A DNA stretch of 64,000 nucleotides from NCBI RefSeq assembly GCF_001981525.1, contig NZ_MPSB01000012.1:1-64000 (forward strand), read 5' to 3'. Each line of letters opens with the position of its first letter. Within the stretch, counting starts at the first letter, position 1. Source of the DNA: Sphingomonas jeddahensis (lineage in GTDB: Bacteria; Pseudomonadota; Alphaproteobacteria; Sphingomonadales; Sphingomonadaceae). Below are positions 1 to 9,421 of the stretch, piece after piece. Position numbers and translations under genes: made by a program. The notes under the pieces were generated by a model, which worked only from the letters and a program-made list of their open reading frames with translations, was not told the origin of the DNA and did no database searches.

Positions 1-70
<70 letters not shown>

Positions 71-269
71 ACCATCCCATGTGTCAAAACCGCCCGGCTC
101 AACCCGCGGCGGCGTTTTTGTGCCTCCCTCACATCGCTTGCGCTTTCCGGACACAGCGACAGGCTGGACGTCAGCACGTCGATCTGCTCTCGCAATTGCT
201 CTCCAGGGGGCTCGCCGCGGGCACCCACCCACACCCCGCAATGATCGTGATGTTGCCCCCCTTCCGCCG

Positions 270-905
270 GACGCTTTCCAAACGCCACAGAAACAAGCCA
301 GCGATACTCGCACGGCAAACGCAGTCTGAGCGCTGAATGTGGGTGGTTGTCATTGTGGTCGCCGACCCATCCGGGCAGGGAAGTCGACGCGGTAACTCCA
401 CCGGCGAGTGGCGTCACGCCAACGTAGTCGCGAATAAGGGTGTTCGCGACAGCTTCAAAGATGGAGTTTGATTGCGGATTGCGGATTGCGGATTGCGGAC
501 TTCGGTCAGACGTGAAGAAGGGTTTGAATCTCAGTTTTCCGACCAAGATGCGGCTTTCCCCGGGCAATGCAGGCGTCGGACAGCGTTTCGGCTGCCGGGA
601 TAACGCACACTCTGCCGAAACGTGCCTCCAAAGCCTCCTGCACGATGTCGCAGATTCGGATCCGCTGGTGCCAGGTTGGTGACCGCCCGCAGGTGATGAT
701 CTCGCGGTTATGTGCATCGATAATGAGGCTGTGGCGTATCATCTCGGCGTTCCGGCATTCGGACTTGAGGCCGTCCGGGCGGATCGCCTCCATAACGCGG
801 TCACGCCGTGGCCTGGCCGCTCGGTATGGTGCGGCGCCAGCATGAGACGGTTTGTCCCTACGCGCCGTTGGACACCTTTGTGATCGACCGGCCGACACCC
901 TCCTC
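270..905 (-). pseudogene. IS3-family (IS2-like) transposase OrfB remnant, frameshifted
   Basis: No single frame is intact, but three consecutive minus-strand frames carry recognisable blocks of an IS3-type DDE integrase in the right order. Around 890-830 there is a VDHKGVQRR-like block (IS3 proteins have VNHKRV-R). Around 800-600 there is DGLKSECRNAEMIRHSLII followed by DAHNREII and EALEARFG, matching the central part of the catalytic core. Around 450-290 there is RDYVGVTPL, LPGWVGDHNDNHPHSALR, the conserved C-terminal block. At least two frameshifts separate these blocks, and the segment with the last catalytic residues is disrupted where a heptamer tandem repeat sits (471-498). No terminal inverted repeats or target duplication were found. 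It is a dead fragment next to tRNA-fMet, with no integrase visible. Confidence 0.7.
471..498. repeat. Four perfect tandem copies of the heptamer ATTGCGG
   Basis: Units lie at 471-477, 478-484, 485-491 and 492-498 with no mismatch. The array lies between two blocks of the decayed IS3 transposase, where the reading frame is lost, so it may mark the disruption point. It is too short and has no spacers, so it is not CRISPR. Confidence 0.9.
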
Positions 906-1072
906 GCCTAACAGGCGTTTTAGGGCCGCCGCCATGCGACGTTAGCCACATATGGGCCGCGGCTCGGCGCTCCCGGGCGAGGCGCTTTTCCGATGCCATC
1001 ACAGCAACGATCCGGGCGCACGTGATCTCGCTTGGTCTCGGGTACACGGTTGGCACGCCCAGGTGCCGCCGG

Positions 1073-4000
1073 TCAGGGCATCTCACGACAGGTAACGCCC
1101 AGCACCCTCAGTGCCTCAGCCAACTTCGCGCCGGTGTATGGCTTTCCAAGGATGGCAGTGCATTTGTCATCCGAGAGTTGGGCGACGAGCCGATCCTCGT
1201 CCGTTCGCGTCGTGATGAGAACCGGAAGTTCAGCGTGAAGCGCGCGCAGCTCGGCTGCAATCGTGTCGCCGGGACGGTCCGGTAAATCCTGGTCGAGGAA
1301 AACCACGTCGTAGCGGCCTTGTGCAGATCGCACCTTGCCCAGCGCCTCCGCCCCGTTCGCCGCTTCATCCGCTGCATATCCGGCCGCCATCAGGGCTTCT
1401 ATGGCGAGCGCCTGCACCGTCGGCTCATGTTCGACGACGAGCACTCGGCCGGTGCGCCCAGCGTCGAGCACGTCCCGTATCTTTTGCGCGAGCGCGGCGT
1501 AAGTGAACGGCTTGGCGATCATCTCGACGCCAGGATCCAGCCGGCCGCCATGGACGATAGCGTTGCGCGTGTATCCCGAGGTGTAAAGCACGCGAACGTT
1601 TCCGTGCCGGTCGCGCACCGTATCAACAAGCTCGCGGCCAGACATTCCCGGCATCACTACGTCGGTAAAGAGCAAGTCCACCGGATCTTCCTGTCGCTCC
1701 AAAAGGCGAAGCGCAGACGGTCCGTCGTGGGCCTCCAGCACGCGATAGCCGAGCTCCCGAAGGCACTCGACCGTATAGGCGCGGACATCGTCGTCATCTT
1801 CCACGACCAGGATTGTTTCGGCACGCGCACTTGTCTCGATGCCGGCCGTCAGATGAGCCTCGGCCTCGCTCGGCGCATCGCTCATCAAGCGGGGCAGGTA
1901 GATCTTGACGGTGGTACCCTTACCCTCTTCCGAATAGATCTTAACGTGACCGCCGGACTGTTTGACGAATCCGTAGACCATCGACAGGCCCAATCCCGTC
2001 CCCCTGCCCACTTCCTTGGTGGTGAAAAAGGGCTCAAAAACCTTTTCCTGCACGTGCTTCGGCATGCCTTCGCCTGTGTCGGTGACCGCGATCACCACAT
2101 AATGCCCGGGCGCTACCTCGGCGTGCGCGGCGCTGTACTCCTCGTCCAGGCGGGCGTTGGTTGTCTCGACGATCAACTCGCCGCCCTTGGGCATGGCATC
2201 GCGCGCGTTCACGCCTAGATTCAGGATCGCGCTTTCCAGCTGGTTCGGATCAGCTTCCACACGCCAGAGGCCGGGTGAGGTGACGATCTCCAGCTTCACC
2301 GTCTCCCCCAGCGATCGATTGAGGAGGTCCGACATCCCGATCACAAGCTTGTCGACGTCGATCGGCTTCGGAGCGAGCGGCTGACGGCGGGAAAAAGCAA
2401 GCAGTCGCTGCGTCAGCGCGGCTGCCCGTTCGGCGCCCTTCATCGCGCTATCCAAAGCCCGCCGCGCGCGGGCATCGCTAACCCCTGCGGCGTCGAGAGC
2501 CCGGCCCGCCATGTCGATATTGCCCGTGACGACCGTCAACAGGTTATTGAAGTCGTGAGCTACGCCGCCGGTAAGCTGTCCTACTGCCTCCATCTTCTGG
2601 CTTTGTCGTAGCGCTTCCTGCGCGCGCTCCAGTTCGGCGGCGGCAGCTCTTTCCGCGTCAATATTGCGCCCGACTGCATGGATGAAGCGATCATCCGGAA
2701 CCGCGGTCCAAGACAGCCACAGGTACGTGCCGTCTTTGCGGCGGTAGCGGTTCTCAAACCGCAAAGTCGTCTGCCCCTGTTCCAGCCTTCCTACTTCGGC
2801 GATCGTGCTGGCGAGATCCTCGGGATGAACGAGATCGAGAAAGATCTTGCCGACCAACTCGCGTTCGTCCCAGCCGAATTGAGTCGTCCAGGCGGGGTTT
2901 ACCGCTTCTATCCGCCCTTCGAAGTCGGCCACCAACATGACGTCGGTCGACAGGCGCCACATCCGGTCACGATCCGCCGTTCTAGCTGTTACGCGCTCTT
3001 CCAACGTTTCGTTGAGTTTTGCGAGCGCCTGCTCGGCGGTCTTCTGGTCATCGATATCGACGTCGCTGCCGAGCCAGCCACTGATCATCCCATCCTGCTG
3101 CTGGAGCGGATGGGCACGGATCAGGAACCAGCGGTAGACGCCATCGTGTCGCCGTAGTCGCGCTTCGAGCTCGTAAAGAACGCCTCGTTTCCGGGCATCT
3201 TCCCAGATTGCAGCAAGCCGGTCGGCATCGTCGGGGTGAATCACGCCGGCCCATCCGAGCGGCAGGGCGCTATCTTCGCTTTGGCCCGTATATTCGTACC
3301 ATTGGGGGCTGAGATAGCTGAGGGATCCGTCCGGATTGCCGAACCATGTGATCGCGGGAGCAAGTTCTGTAAGCTGGCGGAAGCGCAACTCGCTTACGCG
3401 GAGCGCTTCTTCTGCCCGGGCTCGCTCCTCCAGTTCGCGCTGCGCTGCGCGGTAGAGACGAGCGTTATCGATCGCGATCGCGGCCTGCGCCGCGATGCCG
3501 GTCATCAATTGCTCATGGCGTTCCGTGAACACGCCGGCGTCCGGGTGGCCAAAAAATAGCCCGCCGATCACTTCTCCAGAGCGAGAGGTAACAGGCACCG
3601 CCAGATAGCTACGCACGGGCAGGTGCCCGGGCGGCATGCCCGAGTTGGGGGCGTTCTTGCCGTAGCGCGGGTCCTCCAGGATGTCGTGTGAGCGAATGAG
3701 TCCATCGCCATCGAACGTCGGCTTGAAAACCTCGGTGGCGCGCGGAAGACCAAAACCGTCGAAGTCTGAGCGGGCAGCGCCCGAAAGTGTGTAAAGAAGG
3801 AAGCTGTCGCCGTTCTCGGCGTGCACATTGTAGAAGAACGCCCCGAACTTTGCCCCCGTAAGCTCAACGCCCGCGTCGGTGACCATTTGAACGATCCGCT
3901 CAAGATCAAGCTCTGCGGCGAGAGAATGGCCGATCCGGTTCAACGTTTCGAGCGTCTCATTGGCTCGGCGAAGGTCCTGCTCCGTACGCTTGCGCTGTGA

Positions 4001-5230
4001 CAAGTCGCGGGTAACGGCGAGTTGTGCAACGCTGCCGTCGGGAAGTGTCACCGGCACGGCGTGAGTTTCCATATGGCGGCGTGTGCCTTTCAGTCCGATG
4101 ATGTCGAACTCCCAGCTCGTTCTCTCGCCCGAGAGCACGCGGGCGTGGTTTCGCCGCCAATTTTCCCGATCCTCCGGCGCAATGATGGCGATGGTGTCCG
4201 CATCGCAAACGGCATCAAAGGTATCCGCCTCGATCATGCCGAGTCCGGCCAGATTCATGTGGAGCAGCCGACCATCCCCCGCCACAATCTTCACGCACTC
4301 GGGGGTGGCGTCGATGATTGCACGCTGCCGCGCTTCGCTCTCCTCCAGCGCACGATGGGCGTCGAGCCGTTCGGTGATGTCGCGGTAGAAACAGGCGAGC
4401 CCGTCATCGGTGGGATAGGCGCGCGCCTCTATCCAGGCCTGATGCCCGTCAGGCCAGACATAGCGATGGTCGAGCGTAACGGATACATGATCGCGCATGG
4501 CGCGCTTGTAGAGTTCTCCTAGTGCGGATTCTTCGCTCCCCGGCCAAGCTTCCCAATGGGTCTTGCCAATGATCTCATCGCGAGGCCTGTTCTCTAGGTG
4601 AATGCCAACGGTGTTGATATCCACCACCCGGAAATCGCGGTCCATGAGGACGAAAGCTTCGTCCATGTTCTGCAGCACACCACGCAGCCGCGCCTCCTCC
4701 TCTCGGGCTGTTCGCTCCGCCGCGTGCTGACGATGCTCAGCCTGAACGCGCTGGGTGGTTTCCATAACCACGGCAAGCACGCCGAGGGGATTTCCCGCGT
4801 CGTCACACACCGGCGAACAGTCGAGGTTCATCCAAACCTGTTCTGCTCTTCCATTCCGGCGCAGTGTCAGTTCGTGGTCGTGGTAGGACAGTGCTCCTCC
4901 GGCCAGACAGACCTTCATGATGTTGTCACTGAAGTCGGCGACCTCCGGCCAGCCCTCTCGAACGTTCGTACCGAGCAGGTGTGGATGGCGCCCGCCGGCG
5001 AACTCCGAATAGCGGTCATTGTAGAGCATCACGCCCTCAGGCCCACACAACAGCGCCATCGGAACAGGCGAGCGCAGCACGAGGCTGGTGATGGTCCGCA
5101 GGCTCGCAGGCCAATGTTCGATTGGCCCAAGGGGAGTGGTGGACCAGTCGAACCGCTCGATCAGCAAACCGGCTTCACCGCCGGTTCGCAGAAAGTGCGA
5201 GCCGGTTTGTGTTTCAACAGGAGCAGCCAT
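1073..5230 (-). CDS. Multi-PAS/GAF hybrid sensor histidine kinase with two C-terminal receiver domains
   Basis: 1385 aa, apparently soluble because no membrane segment is obvious. Order: a degenerate PAS-like region (about 20-165), two PAS domains (about 178-290 and 298-420), a GAF domain (about 430-595), two more PAS domains (about 615-735 and 755-870), HisKA with the phospho-acceptor in the block [11 protein letters not shown] (His892), HATPase with [16 protein letters not shown] and [11 protein letters not shown], then two receivers. REC1 has VVEDDDDV and the acceptor in [11 protein letters not shown] (Asp1190). REC2 has VVEHEPT in place of the usual acidic pair but keeps FLDQD (Asp1313) and GKPYT. 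The ATG at 5230 is preferred over a TTG three bases upstream because AAGG precedes it at good spacing. No cognate regulator is adjacent. The PAS/GAF array suggests a cytoplasmic redox, light or ligand sensor, but the signal cannot be read from sequence. Confidence 0.93.
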   Translation of the reverse strand: MAAPVETQTGSHFLRTGGEAGLLIERFDWSTTPLGPIEHWPASLRTITSLVLRSPVPMALLCGPEGVMLYNDRYSEFAGGRHPHLLGTNVREGWPEVADFSDNIMKVCLAGGALSYHDHELTLRRNGRAEQVWMNLDCSPVCDDAGNPLGVLAVVMETTQRVQAEHRQHAAERTAREEEARLRGVLQNMDEAFVLMDRDFRVVDINTVGIHLENRPRDEIIGKTHWEAWPGSEESALGELYKRAMRDHVSVTLDHRYVWPDGHQAWIEARAYPTDDGLACFYRDITERLDAHRALEESEARQRAIIDATPECVKIVAGDGRLLHMNLAGLGMIEADTFDAVCDADTIAIIAPEDRENWRRNHARVLSGERTSWEFDIIGLKGTRRHMETHAVPVTLPDGSVAQLAVTRDLSQRKRTEQDLRRANETLETLNRIGHSLAAELDLERIVQMVTDAGVELTGAKFGAFFYNVHAENGDSFLLYTLSGAARSDFDGFGLPRATEVFKPTFDGDGLIRSHDILEDPRYGKNAPNSGMPPGHLPVRSYLAVPVTSRSGEVIGGLFFGHPDAGVFTERHEQLMTGIAAQAAIAIDNARLYRAAQRELEERARAEEALRVSELRFRQLTELAPAITWFGNPDGSLSYLSPQWYEYTGQSEDSALPLGWAGVIHPDDADRLAAIWEDARKRGVLYELEARLRRHDGVYRWFLIRAHPLQQQDGMISGWLGSDVDIDDQKTAEQALAKLNETLEERVTARTADRDRMWRLSTDVMLVADFEGRIEAVNPAWTTQFGWDERELVGKIFLDLVHPEDLASTIAEVGRLEQGQTTLRFENRYRRKDGTYLWLSWTAVPDDRFIHAVGRNIDAERAAAAELERAQEALRQSQKMEAVGQLTGGVAHDFNNLLTVVTGNIDMAGRALDAAGVSDARARRALDSAMKGAERAAALTQRLLAFSRRQPLAPKPIDVDKLVIGMSDLLNRSLGETVKLEIVTSPGLWRVEADPNQLESAILNLGVNARDAMPKGGELIVETTNARLDEEYSAAHAEVAPGHYVVIAVTDTGEGMPKHVQEKVFEPFFTTKEVGRGTGLGLSMVYGFVKQSGGHVKIYSEEGKGTTVKIYLPRLMSDAPSEAEAHLTAGIETSARAETILVVEDDDDVRAYTVECLRELGYRVLEAHDGPSALRLLERQEDPVDLLFTDVVMPGMSGRELVDTVRDRHGNVRVLYTSGYTRNAIVHGGRLDPGVEMIAKPFTYAALAQKIRDVLDAGRTGRVLVVEHEPTVQALAIEALMAAGYAADEAANGAEALGKVRSAQGRYDVVFLDQDLPDRPGDTIAAELRALHAELPVLITTRTDEDRLVAQLSDDKCTAILGKPYTGAKLAEALRVLGVTCREMP

Positions 5231-5572
5231 CAAATACCTTAACGAGGAAGCGCCCCCCGGCGCTCTTGCTCCCTACGCGCGGCTGGAGCCGCACTCAACG
5301 GTGCGGCCCTCGCCGCCCCACGAGTACCGGCGAAAGCTGCTTGTCGTCCGTGATCGAGCCACAGCGGGTGCAAGACTGCCATGAGCTTGCGCACACGAGA
5401 GCCCGAGGGCTCAGTAGATCGGTCCAGGGTGAGCACCATAGCCAAGCGGCGTGTGCCAATTACGGAGCTGCGCGCTCTCCTGTTCGCGCCGGAGCCGGCT
5501 CGGATCGGCTATGGCGTCCTGCGCTGACCGAGGCGCAGGACGGTGGCCTCTGCCCGCTGTCAAGATCGTCGT
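5231..5572. other. Intergenic region between divergent genes, no gene seen
   Basis: Short open frames on both strands lack start signals and resemble no known protein. It must hold the promoter of the minus-strand kinase. I could not find a convincing -35/-10 pair for it, nor an EcfG-type motif on the minus strand. Confidence 0.6.
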
Positions 5573-5597
5573 GGAACGAGCGAGCTACTGCTCTGTT
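5573..5597 (+). promoter_or_regulatory. EcfG-type general stress promoter candidate
   Basis: GGAAC at 5573-5577 is followed after exactly 16 bases by TGTT (5594-5597), about 45 bp before the start of a stress-type gene. The alphaproteobacterial general stress sigma factor EcfG recognises GGAAC-N16/17-CGTT. The -10 matches three of four bases. Confidence 0.55.
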
Positions 5598-5641
5598 GAG
5601 AGAGCGACCGCGGTCGAGCGGTAGTCAGAGAGGAAATATCC

Positions 5642-6160
5642 ATGGTTCATGCATCGGCGATCTTCGACACCCATGCAGAGGCAGAGCGGGCAGTGTCCGA
5701 ACTGCGCACAGCAGGAGTGAGAGACGCGGACCTTTCGATCATCGCTCATCATGGTGGTACAACCACGGCGACATCAGGTGAAGGCGAGATCACGGACGAG
5801 CACCACCGCAACGTGCTGCGGGGGATCCTTGGAGGCGGTGCTCTCGGGGCAGGGCTCGGCGTAGCGGCGCTGGCAATACCCGGGGTGGGCCCTCTCGCCG
5901 CCGCGGGTGCGATCGCCGCCGGTGCCGTGCCCGAAGCTATGGCGATCGGTGCCGGAGTGGGTGCACTGACCGGCACGTTCAACGAAGTGCTGACCAAGCA
6001 CGGTGTGAGCGAGGAAGATGCGAACTATTACGGTGGTCGCATGAAGAACGGGGGTGTGGTGGTGACTGTCGGAGGTTCGGACATCGACGCTGAGCGTGCT
6101 CGCGACATTCTCCACCGCAATGGCGGACACAATTCGGCGCAGGGCCGATTGACGGCATAG
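5642..6160 (+). CDS. General stress protein 17M-like, glycine/alanine-rich domain protein
   Basis: 172 aa, ATG preceded by GAGAGGAAAT. The N-terminal ~55 residues (ASAIFDTHAEAERAVSELR, then RDADLSIIAHHG) match the YflT/general-stress-17M fold also found at the start of many bacterial stress proteins. A Gly/Ala-rich stretch (about 60-110) follows, of the kind that can insert in or coat a membrane. The C-terminal part again contains the repeat-like pattern YYGGRMKNGGVVVTV. The EcfG-like promoter upstream fits a role in the general stress response. The molecular function of the family is unknown. Confidence 0.82.
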   Translation: MVHASAIFDTHAEAERAVSELRTAGVRDADLSIIAHHGGTTTATSGEGEITDEHHRNVLRGILGGGALGAGLGVAALAIPGVGPLAAAGAIAAGAVPEAMAIGAGVGALTGTFNEVLTKHGVSEEDANYYGGRMKNGGVVVTVGGSDIDAERARDILHRNGGHNSAQGRLTA

Positions 6161-6411
6161 TGATGTCAACGGGCCGGAGCACAAGCTTCGGCCCGTTGAA
6201 CGCTCGGCGTCGCAGAAGTGGCGAGATCAACGACGCTAAGAAATTGCCGCTCGAGGACTTAGTGCGTCAGCGGCCTTGCCGGCTGCACTGTTCGACGTGA
6301 GGACGCCAGCCGCAACAGCCTGGGTCTGCCTGGCAGGGTGGCAACCGCACGATGAATGGCGGCCCTCCCGTCGGTGGGACATGCCACCTTTCGTGCGCTA
6401 CAGGGACAAGA

Positions 6412-7101
6412 ATGACGGTCAGATGGTTCGGGAAAGCGTTCTCCCGGTTTAGCACGCGAGATGCGGATCGCTGCTCGCGGCAGCTGGCAAGCGCCACTTC
6501 CGGCCGTGTGCAGGCGCAGTTTCGCCCGCTGATCCATCTGCCGGCGCTTGCCGTCCTCGTGTTTTTCGCCACCCAGGCTGTCGCGGCGGTCTATGCCACC
6601 CGTGATGTCGGCCCGTGGGTGGTCTCGGCAAGCAGCGATGGGCAGGGCTGTTTCCTGACGAGAACCTATCCCAGCCCGCGGGCAACGACCGTGCAGTTCG
6701 GCCTTGATGTCGATGGCAGCAATCGGCTCACGATCCTCAACGCCAATTGGTCCATCGGGGAAAAAGAGCGGCTCAGGCTCGACTTCCGCCTCTCCAAGGC
6801 TGCATTCCCCCGGCATCTCGCCATCGGCATCGCCCCCGAGGGTAAGAAGGGGTTCGTCACGAGCTTCGGCCGCACATTCCCGGGCATCTTCGCCGCGTCC
6901 GAGTTTCTCCGGATCAGTCGCGGCGCTGTTCCGGTTGAGGACCTGCGCCTGGACGGCAGCGGCGCGGCGATGGTGGAGTTGCGCAAATGCGTTGATCGCC
7001 AGCGCGAGGCGCGTGCCGCAGGTGGTACGGTGGAGGAAGATGCGAGCGGGATTCCGCTCGACCCCTTTTCCGTGAAGGTCAGGGTCGAATCGACGAAGTA
7101 A
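6412..7101 (+). CDS. Hypothetical secreted or membrane-anchored protein
   Basis: 229 aa if started at ATG 6412, which has AGGGAC six bases upstream. An in-frame ATG at 6352 lacks such a site. A hydrophobic segment at about residues 40-60 (LPALAVLVFFATQAVAAVYA) would act as an uncleaved anchor or late signal peptide, so most of the chain would be periplasmic. The mature part starts at VGPWVVSASSDGQGCF and has two cysteines and no motif I recognise. Codon usage is typical of the region. Proteins of this general look occur in sphingomonads, but I can assign no function. It is followed by an envelope lipoprotein and an L,D-transpeptidase-like gene on the same strand. Confidence 0.72.
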   Translation: MTVRWFGKAFSRFSTRDADRCSRQLASATSGRVQAQFRPLIHLPALAVLVFFATQAVAAVYATRDVGPWVVSASSDGQGCFLTRTYPSPRATTVQFGLDVDGSNRLTILNANWSIGEKERLRLDFRLSKAAFPRHLAIGIAPEGKKGFVTSFGRTFPGIFAASEFLRISRGAVPVEDLRLDGSGAAMVELRKCVDRQREARAAGGTVEEDASGIPLDPFSVKVRVESTK

Positions 7102-7305
7102 CGTTCGGCCGAGCAATGGTTCAGCCTTTGTTCATGCTAAAAAGTCAGCGTCCTCAATGATAAGATGTCGGTAAGTCTAAGTTGCTGGTCAGAGTGGTTT
7201 GGCGCTCCATTTGCCGTTCCTACAGTGCGTTTGGTCGCCATCTGTATTGTCGGGCCGTCGCTAGCCGGGCTCCTTTGTTCGGCTAGTAATTATTGGAAGA
7301 CAGCA

Positions 7306-7614
7306 ATGCTCTCACCTGCGACCAAGCTTACCTCGATGGTCATGATCATGCTCGCCGCGCCAACCCTGGGCGGCTGTGCCACGAAGAAATATGTACGCGA
7401 GCAGATCGCCCCGGTCAGCGAGCGCGTCGGCGCGCTGGAAACCCAGCTGCAAGCAACCGACGGCACCGCCAAGCAAGCGCTGGCCGAAGCGCAGGCTGCA
7501 TCCGGCCAAGTCCAGCAGCACGGCCAGCGGCTCGACCAGCTTAACGGCCGCGTCGATGGCGTTGAACAGCGGCTTCAGGAGCAGGAGCGTCGCGGCAAGC
7601 GGCCGCGCAACTGA
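7306..7614 (+). CDS. Small coiled-coil outer-membrane lipoprotein
   Basis: 102 aa from ATG 7306 (GGAAGA seven bases before it). The longer in-frame start at 7165 would put the signal peptide inside the chain. The N-terminus MLSPATKLTSMVMIMLAAP ends in a lipobox (LGGC), so Cys24 or nearby would be lipidated. The mature sequence begins CATKKYVREQI, a pattern common at the N-terminus of sphingomonad OmpA-type lipoproteins, and continues as a heptad-rich helix (VGALETQLQA, RLDQLNGRVDGVEQRLQEQ) ending in a basic tail. This resembles the alanine-zipper/Lpp type. It may tether the outer membrane or form trimers, but no OmpA peptidoglycan-binding domain is present. The next gene is an L,D-transpeptidase-like enzyme. 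Confidence 0.75.
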   Translation: MLSPATKLTSMVMIMLAAPTLGGCATKKYVREQIAPVSERVGALETQLQATDGTAKQALAEAQAASGQVQQHGQRLDQLNGRVDGVEQRLQEQERRGKRPRN

Positions 7615-7690
7615 TCCGCCATCGTTTCCATCGTGAACAATCGCGGCGGTTGTCCCCGACAGGGGGCGGCCGCCTTGAGCTTGAGGCCTG

Positions 7691-8395
7691 ATGATCAAGA
7701 TTCTCGCGTTTTTCGCCAGCGCGATGCTGTTTGCCGCTGGCGCGGAAGCCGCCCCTAAGGCAAAGGCGCGCGCCAAGCCGGAGCCGGCCCGCGCGGTCGC
7801 CACTGCCCGCATCGAGGCGCCTATCCTGCCAACGATGGAGGGGCAGCGGGTCGCCGAGTGGATTGCGGCGTCGAACGACAATCACGCGCTTCCTTATGCT
7901 GTTCTGGACAAGAAGGCGGCAACGCTCATCCTGTACAGCGCCAAGGGAAAGCCGCTGTACCAGGTGCCTGTGCTGATCGGCATTGCCGCCGGCGACGACG
8001 CCACGCCGGGGGTCGGCAGCAAGAATCTCAGCCAAATCGGCCCGGCCGAGAAAACCACCCCTGCTGGCCGCTTTCTCGCGAAATTCGGCTATGCAGCCGG
8101 GCACCAACGTGTGCTCTGGGTCGATTACACCAACAGCGTGGCGATCCACACCATCCCGCCTGACAGCCCTAAGAAGGAGCAAAGACGCGAGCGCATGCTG
8201 TCGGCAAAGGGTGACGACAATCGCATCACCTTTGGCTGCATCAATGTGCCACGCGTCTTTTACGGCAAGAGCCTGCGTCCGCTGTTCCAGAAAAAAGGGG
8301 GCTATGTGTATGTCCTGCCCGACACTAGGCCCTTGGAGGAGGTCTTTCCGCGCCTTCGCGTTCACACGCTGGCGGCGCGGGCTGCGCCTTTGTGA
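7691..8395 (+). CDS. L,D-transpeptidase-like (YkuD-type) protein
   Basis: 234 aa with a signal peptide (MIKILAFFASAMLFAAGAEA) and an Ala/Lys/Pro-rich linker to about residue 40. The catalytic region has AVLDKKAATLILYSAKGKPL, which resembles the start of YkuD domains, then TPAGRFLAKFG, VAIHTIPP and TFGCINVPRVFY. The TFGCINVP block supplies the nucleophilic Cys in the position of the SHGCIRM-type YkuD motif. Such periplasmic enzymes make 3-3 peptidoglycan cross-links or attach lipoproteins to peptidoglycan. The small lipoprotein encoded 76 bp upstream is a plausible partner, though that is only inference. The motif is divergent from canonical HxxxxxxSHGC(I/V)R, so a specialised substrate is possible. 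Confidence 0.8.
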   Translation: MIKILAFFASAMLFAAGAEAAPKAKARAKPEPARAVATARIEAPILPTMEGQRVAEWIAASNDNHALPYAVLDKKAATLILYSAKGKPLYQVPVLIGIAAGDDATPGVGSKNLSQIGPAEKTTPAGRFLAKFGYAAGHQRVLWVDYTNSVAIHTIPPDSPKKEQRRERMLSAKGDDNRITFGCINVPRVFYGKSLRPLFQKKGGYVYVLPDTRPLEEVFPRLRVHTLAARAAPL

Positions 8396-8487
8396 CGCCT
8401 GCCGTCAGATTAGGAACGCGGATGTCTCGCAACCGCCCGAACCGCCGTGAATTGCCGTAAGTCAGCGCGTTAGGTGGCCGCACGCGC

Positions 8488-8516
8488 TTGAGCATCGCCG
8501 CGACCAAGCTTATATA
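8488..8516 (+). promoter_or_regulatory. Sigma70-type promoter of the tetR gene
   Basis: TTGAGC (8488-8493), a 17-bp spacer, then TATATA (8511-8516). The expected transcription start is only a few bases before the ATG at 8526, so the mRNA would be leaderless or nearly so. The -10 box overlaps operator O1. Confidence 0.6.
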
Positions 8517-8526
8517 CCGTCCGTTA
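8515..8526. promoter_or_regulatory. Putative TetR operator O1 (TACCGTCCGTTA)
   Basis: A degenerate copy of the TACCGTACGGTA palindrome found just after the same gene. It spans the end of the -10 box and the first base of the start codon, so binding would block initiation. That fits autorepression. Confidence 0.55.
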
Positions 8527-9137
8527 TGGAAACCACTACCGCACCTTCCACCAAGGGACGCCCGCGGGAGTTCTGTGTCGATCAGGCGCTCAGTCAGGCG
8601 CTCGCCGTATTCTGGTCAAAGGGCTATGAAGGCGCGTCAATGGCCGATCTTACAGAGGCGATGGGCATTACCAAGCCCAGCCTTTATGCCGCGTTCGGCA
8701 ACAAGGAATCGTTGTTTCACAAGGCGCTGGACCTCTACGAGTCCGAAAAGCTCGCTTACACCCGCGAGGCGCTGAAGCAGCCGACCGCGCGTGCAGTGGC
8801 CGAGAATTTCATGCGTGGCGCGATTGATGCGCAGATGAGCAAATGTGATCCGAAAGGATGCCTCGGCGTCATCAGCGCTACCGCGTGCGGTGCGGAAGCG
8901 GAGTCGATCAAGGCCGATATCATCACTCGCCGCGCCTCTTCTCAGGCCGCACTGGTGAACCGTTTTCACCAGGCCAAGCGGGATGGCGATCTGCCGGATC
9001 ATGTCGATCCGGAGAACCTGGCCGTGTACCTTTACGCCATTCTTCAGGGCATGGCGGTGCAGGCCGGGTCTGGCGCGACTCGCGCGGAGCTGGAGCGGGT
9101 GGTCGAGACCAGCCTCATGATGTGGCCGAGCGCGTAA
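8526..9137 (+). CDS. TetR/AcrR-family transcriptional regulator
   Basis: 203 aa. The N-terminal helix-turn-helix is clear: GRPREFCVDQALSQALAVFW, then GYEGASMADLTEAMGI and KPSLYAAFGNKESLFHKAL (residues about 12-70). The C-terminal ligand-binding part contains SKCDPKGCLGVISATACG, a cysteine-containing segment common in a subgroup of these regulators (C-terminal TetR_C family like YxaF/LmrA relatives). The start ATG at 8526 sits inside a TACCGT-type palindrome. Two more copies follow the gene at 9142 and 9190, the second on the -10 box of a strong promoter. It therefore likely represses itself and the downstream transcript. The ligand is unknown. Confidence 0.9.
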   Translation: METTTAPSTKGRPREFCVDQALSQALAVFWSKGYEGASMADLTEAMGITKPSLYAAFGNKESLFHKALDLYESEKLAYTREALKQPTARAVAENFMRGAIDAQMSKCDPKGCLGVISATACGAEAESIKADIITRRASSQAALVNRFHQAKRDGDLPDHVDPENLAVYLYAILQGMAVQAGSGATRAELERVVETSLMMWPSA

Positions 9138-9141
9138 AAAA

Positions 9142-9153
9142 TACCGTACGGTA
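9142..9153. promoter_or_regulatory. Putative TetR operator O2 (perfect palindrome TACCGTACGGTA)
   Basis: A perfect 12-bp palindrome five bases after the tetR stop codon and 12 bp upstream of the -35 box at 9165. It is the best copy of the three related sites. Confidence 0.65.
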
Positions 9154-9164
9154 CAAAAAGGCGG

Positions 9165-9193
9165 TTGACGCAGGGCAGCGCGATTTCTATACC
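9165..9193 (+). promoter_or_regulatory. Sigma70-type promoter downstream of tetR
   Basis: TTGACG (9165-9170), exactly 17 bp, TATACC (9188-9193). It is among the best -35/-10 matches I noticed in the window. It drives a ~220-nt leader and then the small gene at 9422. A 12-codon open frame (9245-9283) with AAGGG before its ATG lies in that leader; whether it is translated is unknown. Confidence 0.6.
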
Positions 9194-9201
9194 ATGTGGT
9201 A
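9190..9201. promoter_or_regulatory. Putative TetR operator O3 (TACCATGTGGTA)
   Basis: A one-mismatch palindrome related to O2, overlapping the last four bases of the -10 box. O2 and O3 are 48 bp apart centre to centre and flank the promoter, which allows co-operative binding or looping. Confidence 0.55.
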
Positions 9202-9421
9202 CTGAAAGAGCCCCGGTCGGTGCTCTCATCTGAAGGGCGCTGTGATGCTTCCTTGTTCTTTCGGAGCAACCCGCGGAACGTAATCCGCGCGGCGTTTCTG
9301 CATCTTCAATCCTGTGACGGTCGGCCGCGTTGGCGCGGCGGCAATCACTCTTGCGCGCGTTCGTCGCTGATCCGGGTCGCCGGAGGGTGGCGCATGCCCG
9401 CACCAGAAAAGGGGAAATCTC

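Noticed and set aside
471..498. ATTGCGG repeats as a CRISPR array
   Set aside because: Units are seven bases and contiguous, with no spacers and no cas genes anywhere in the window.
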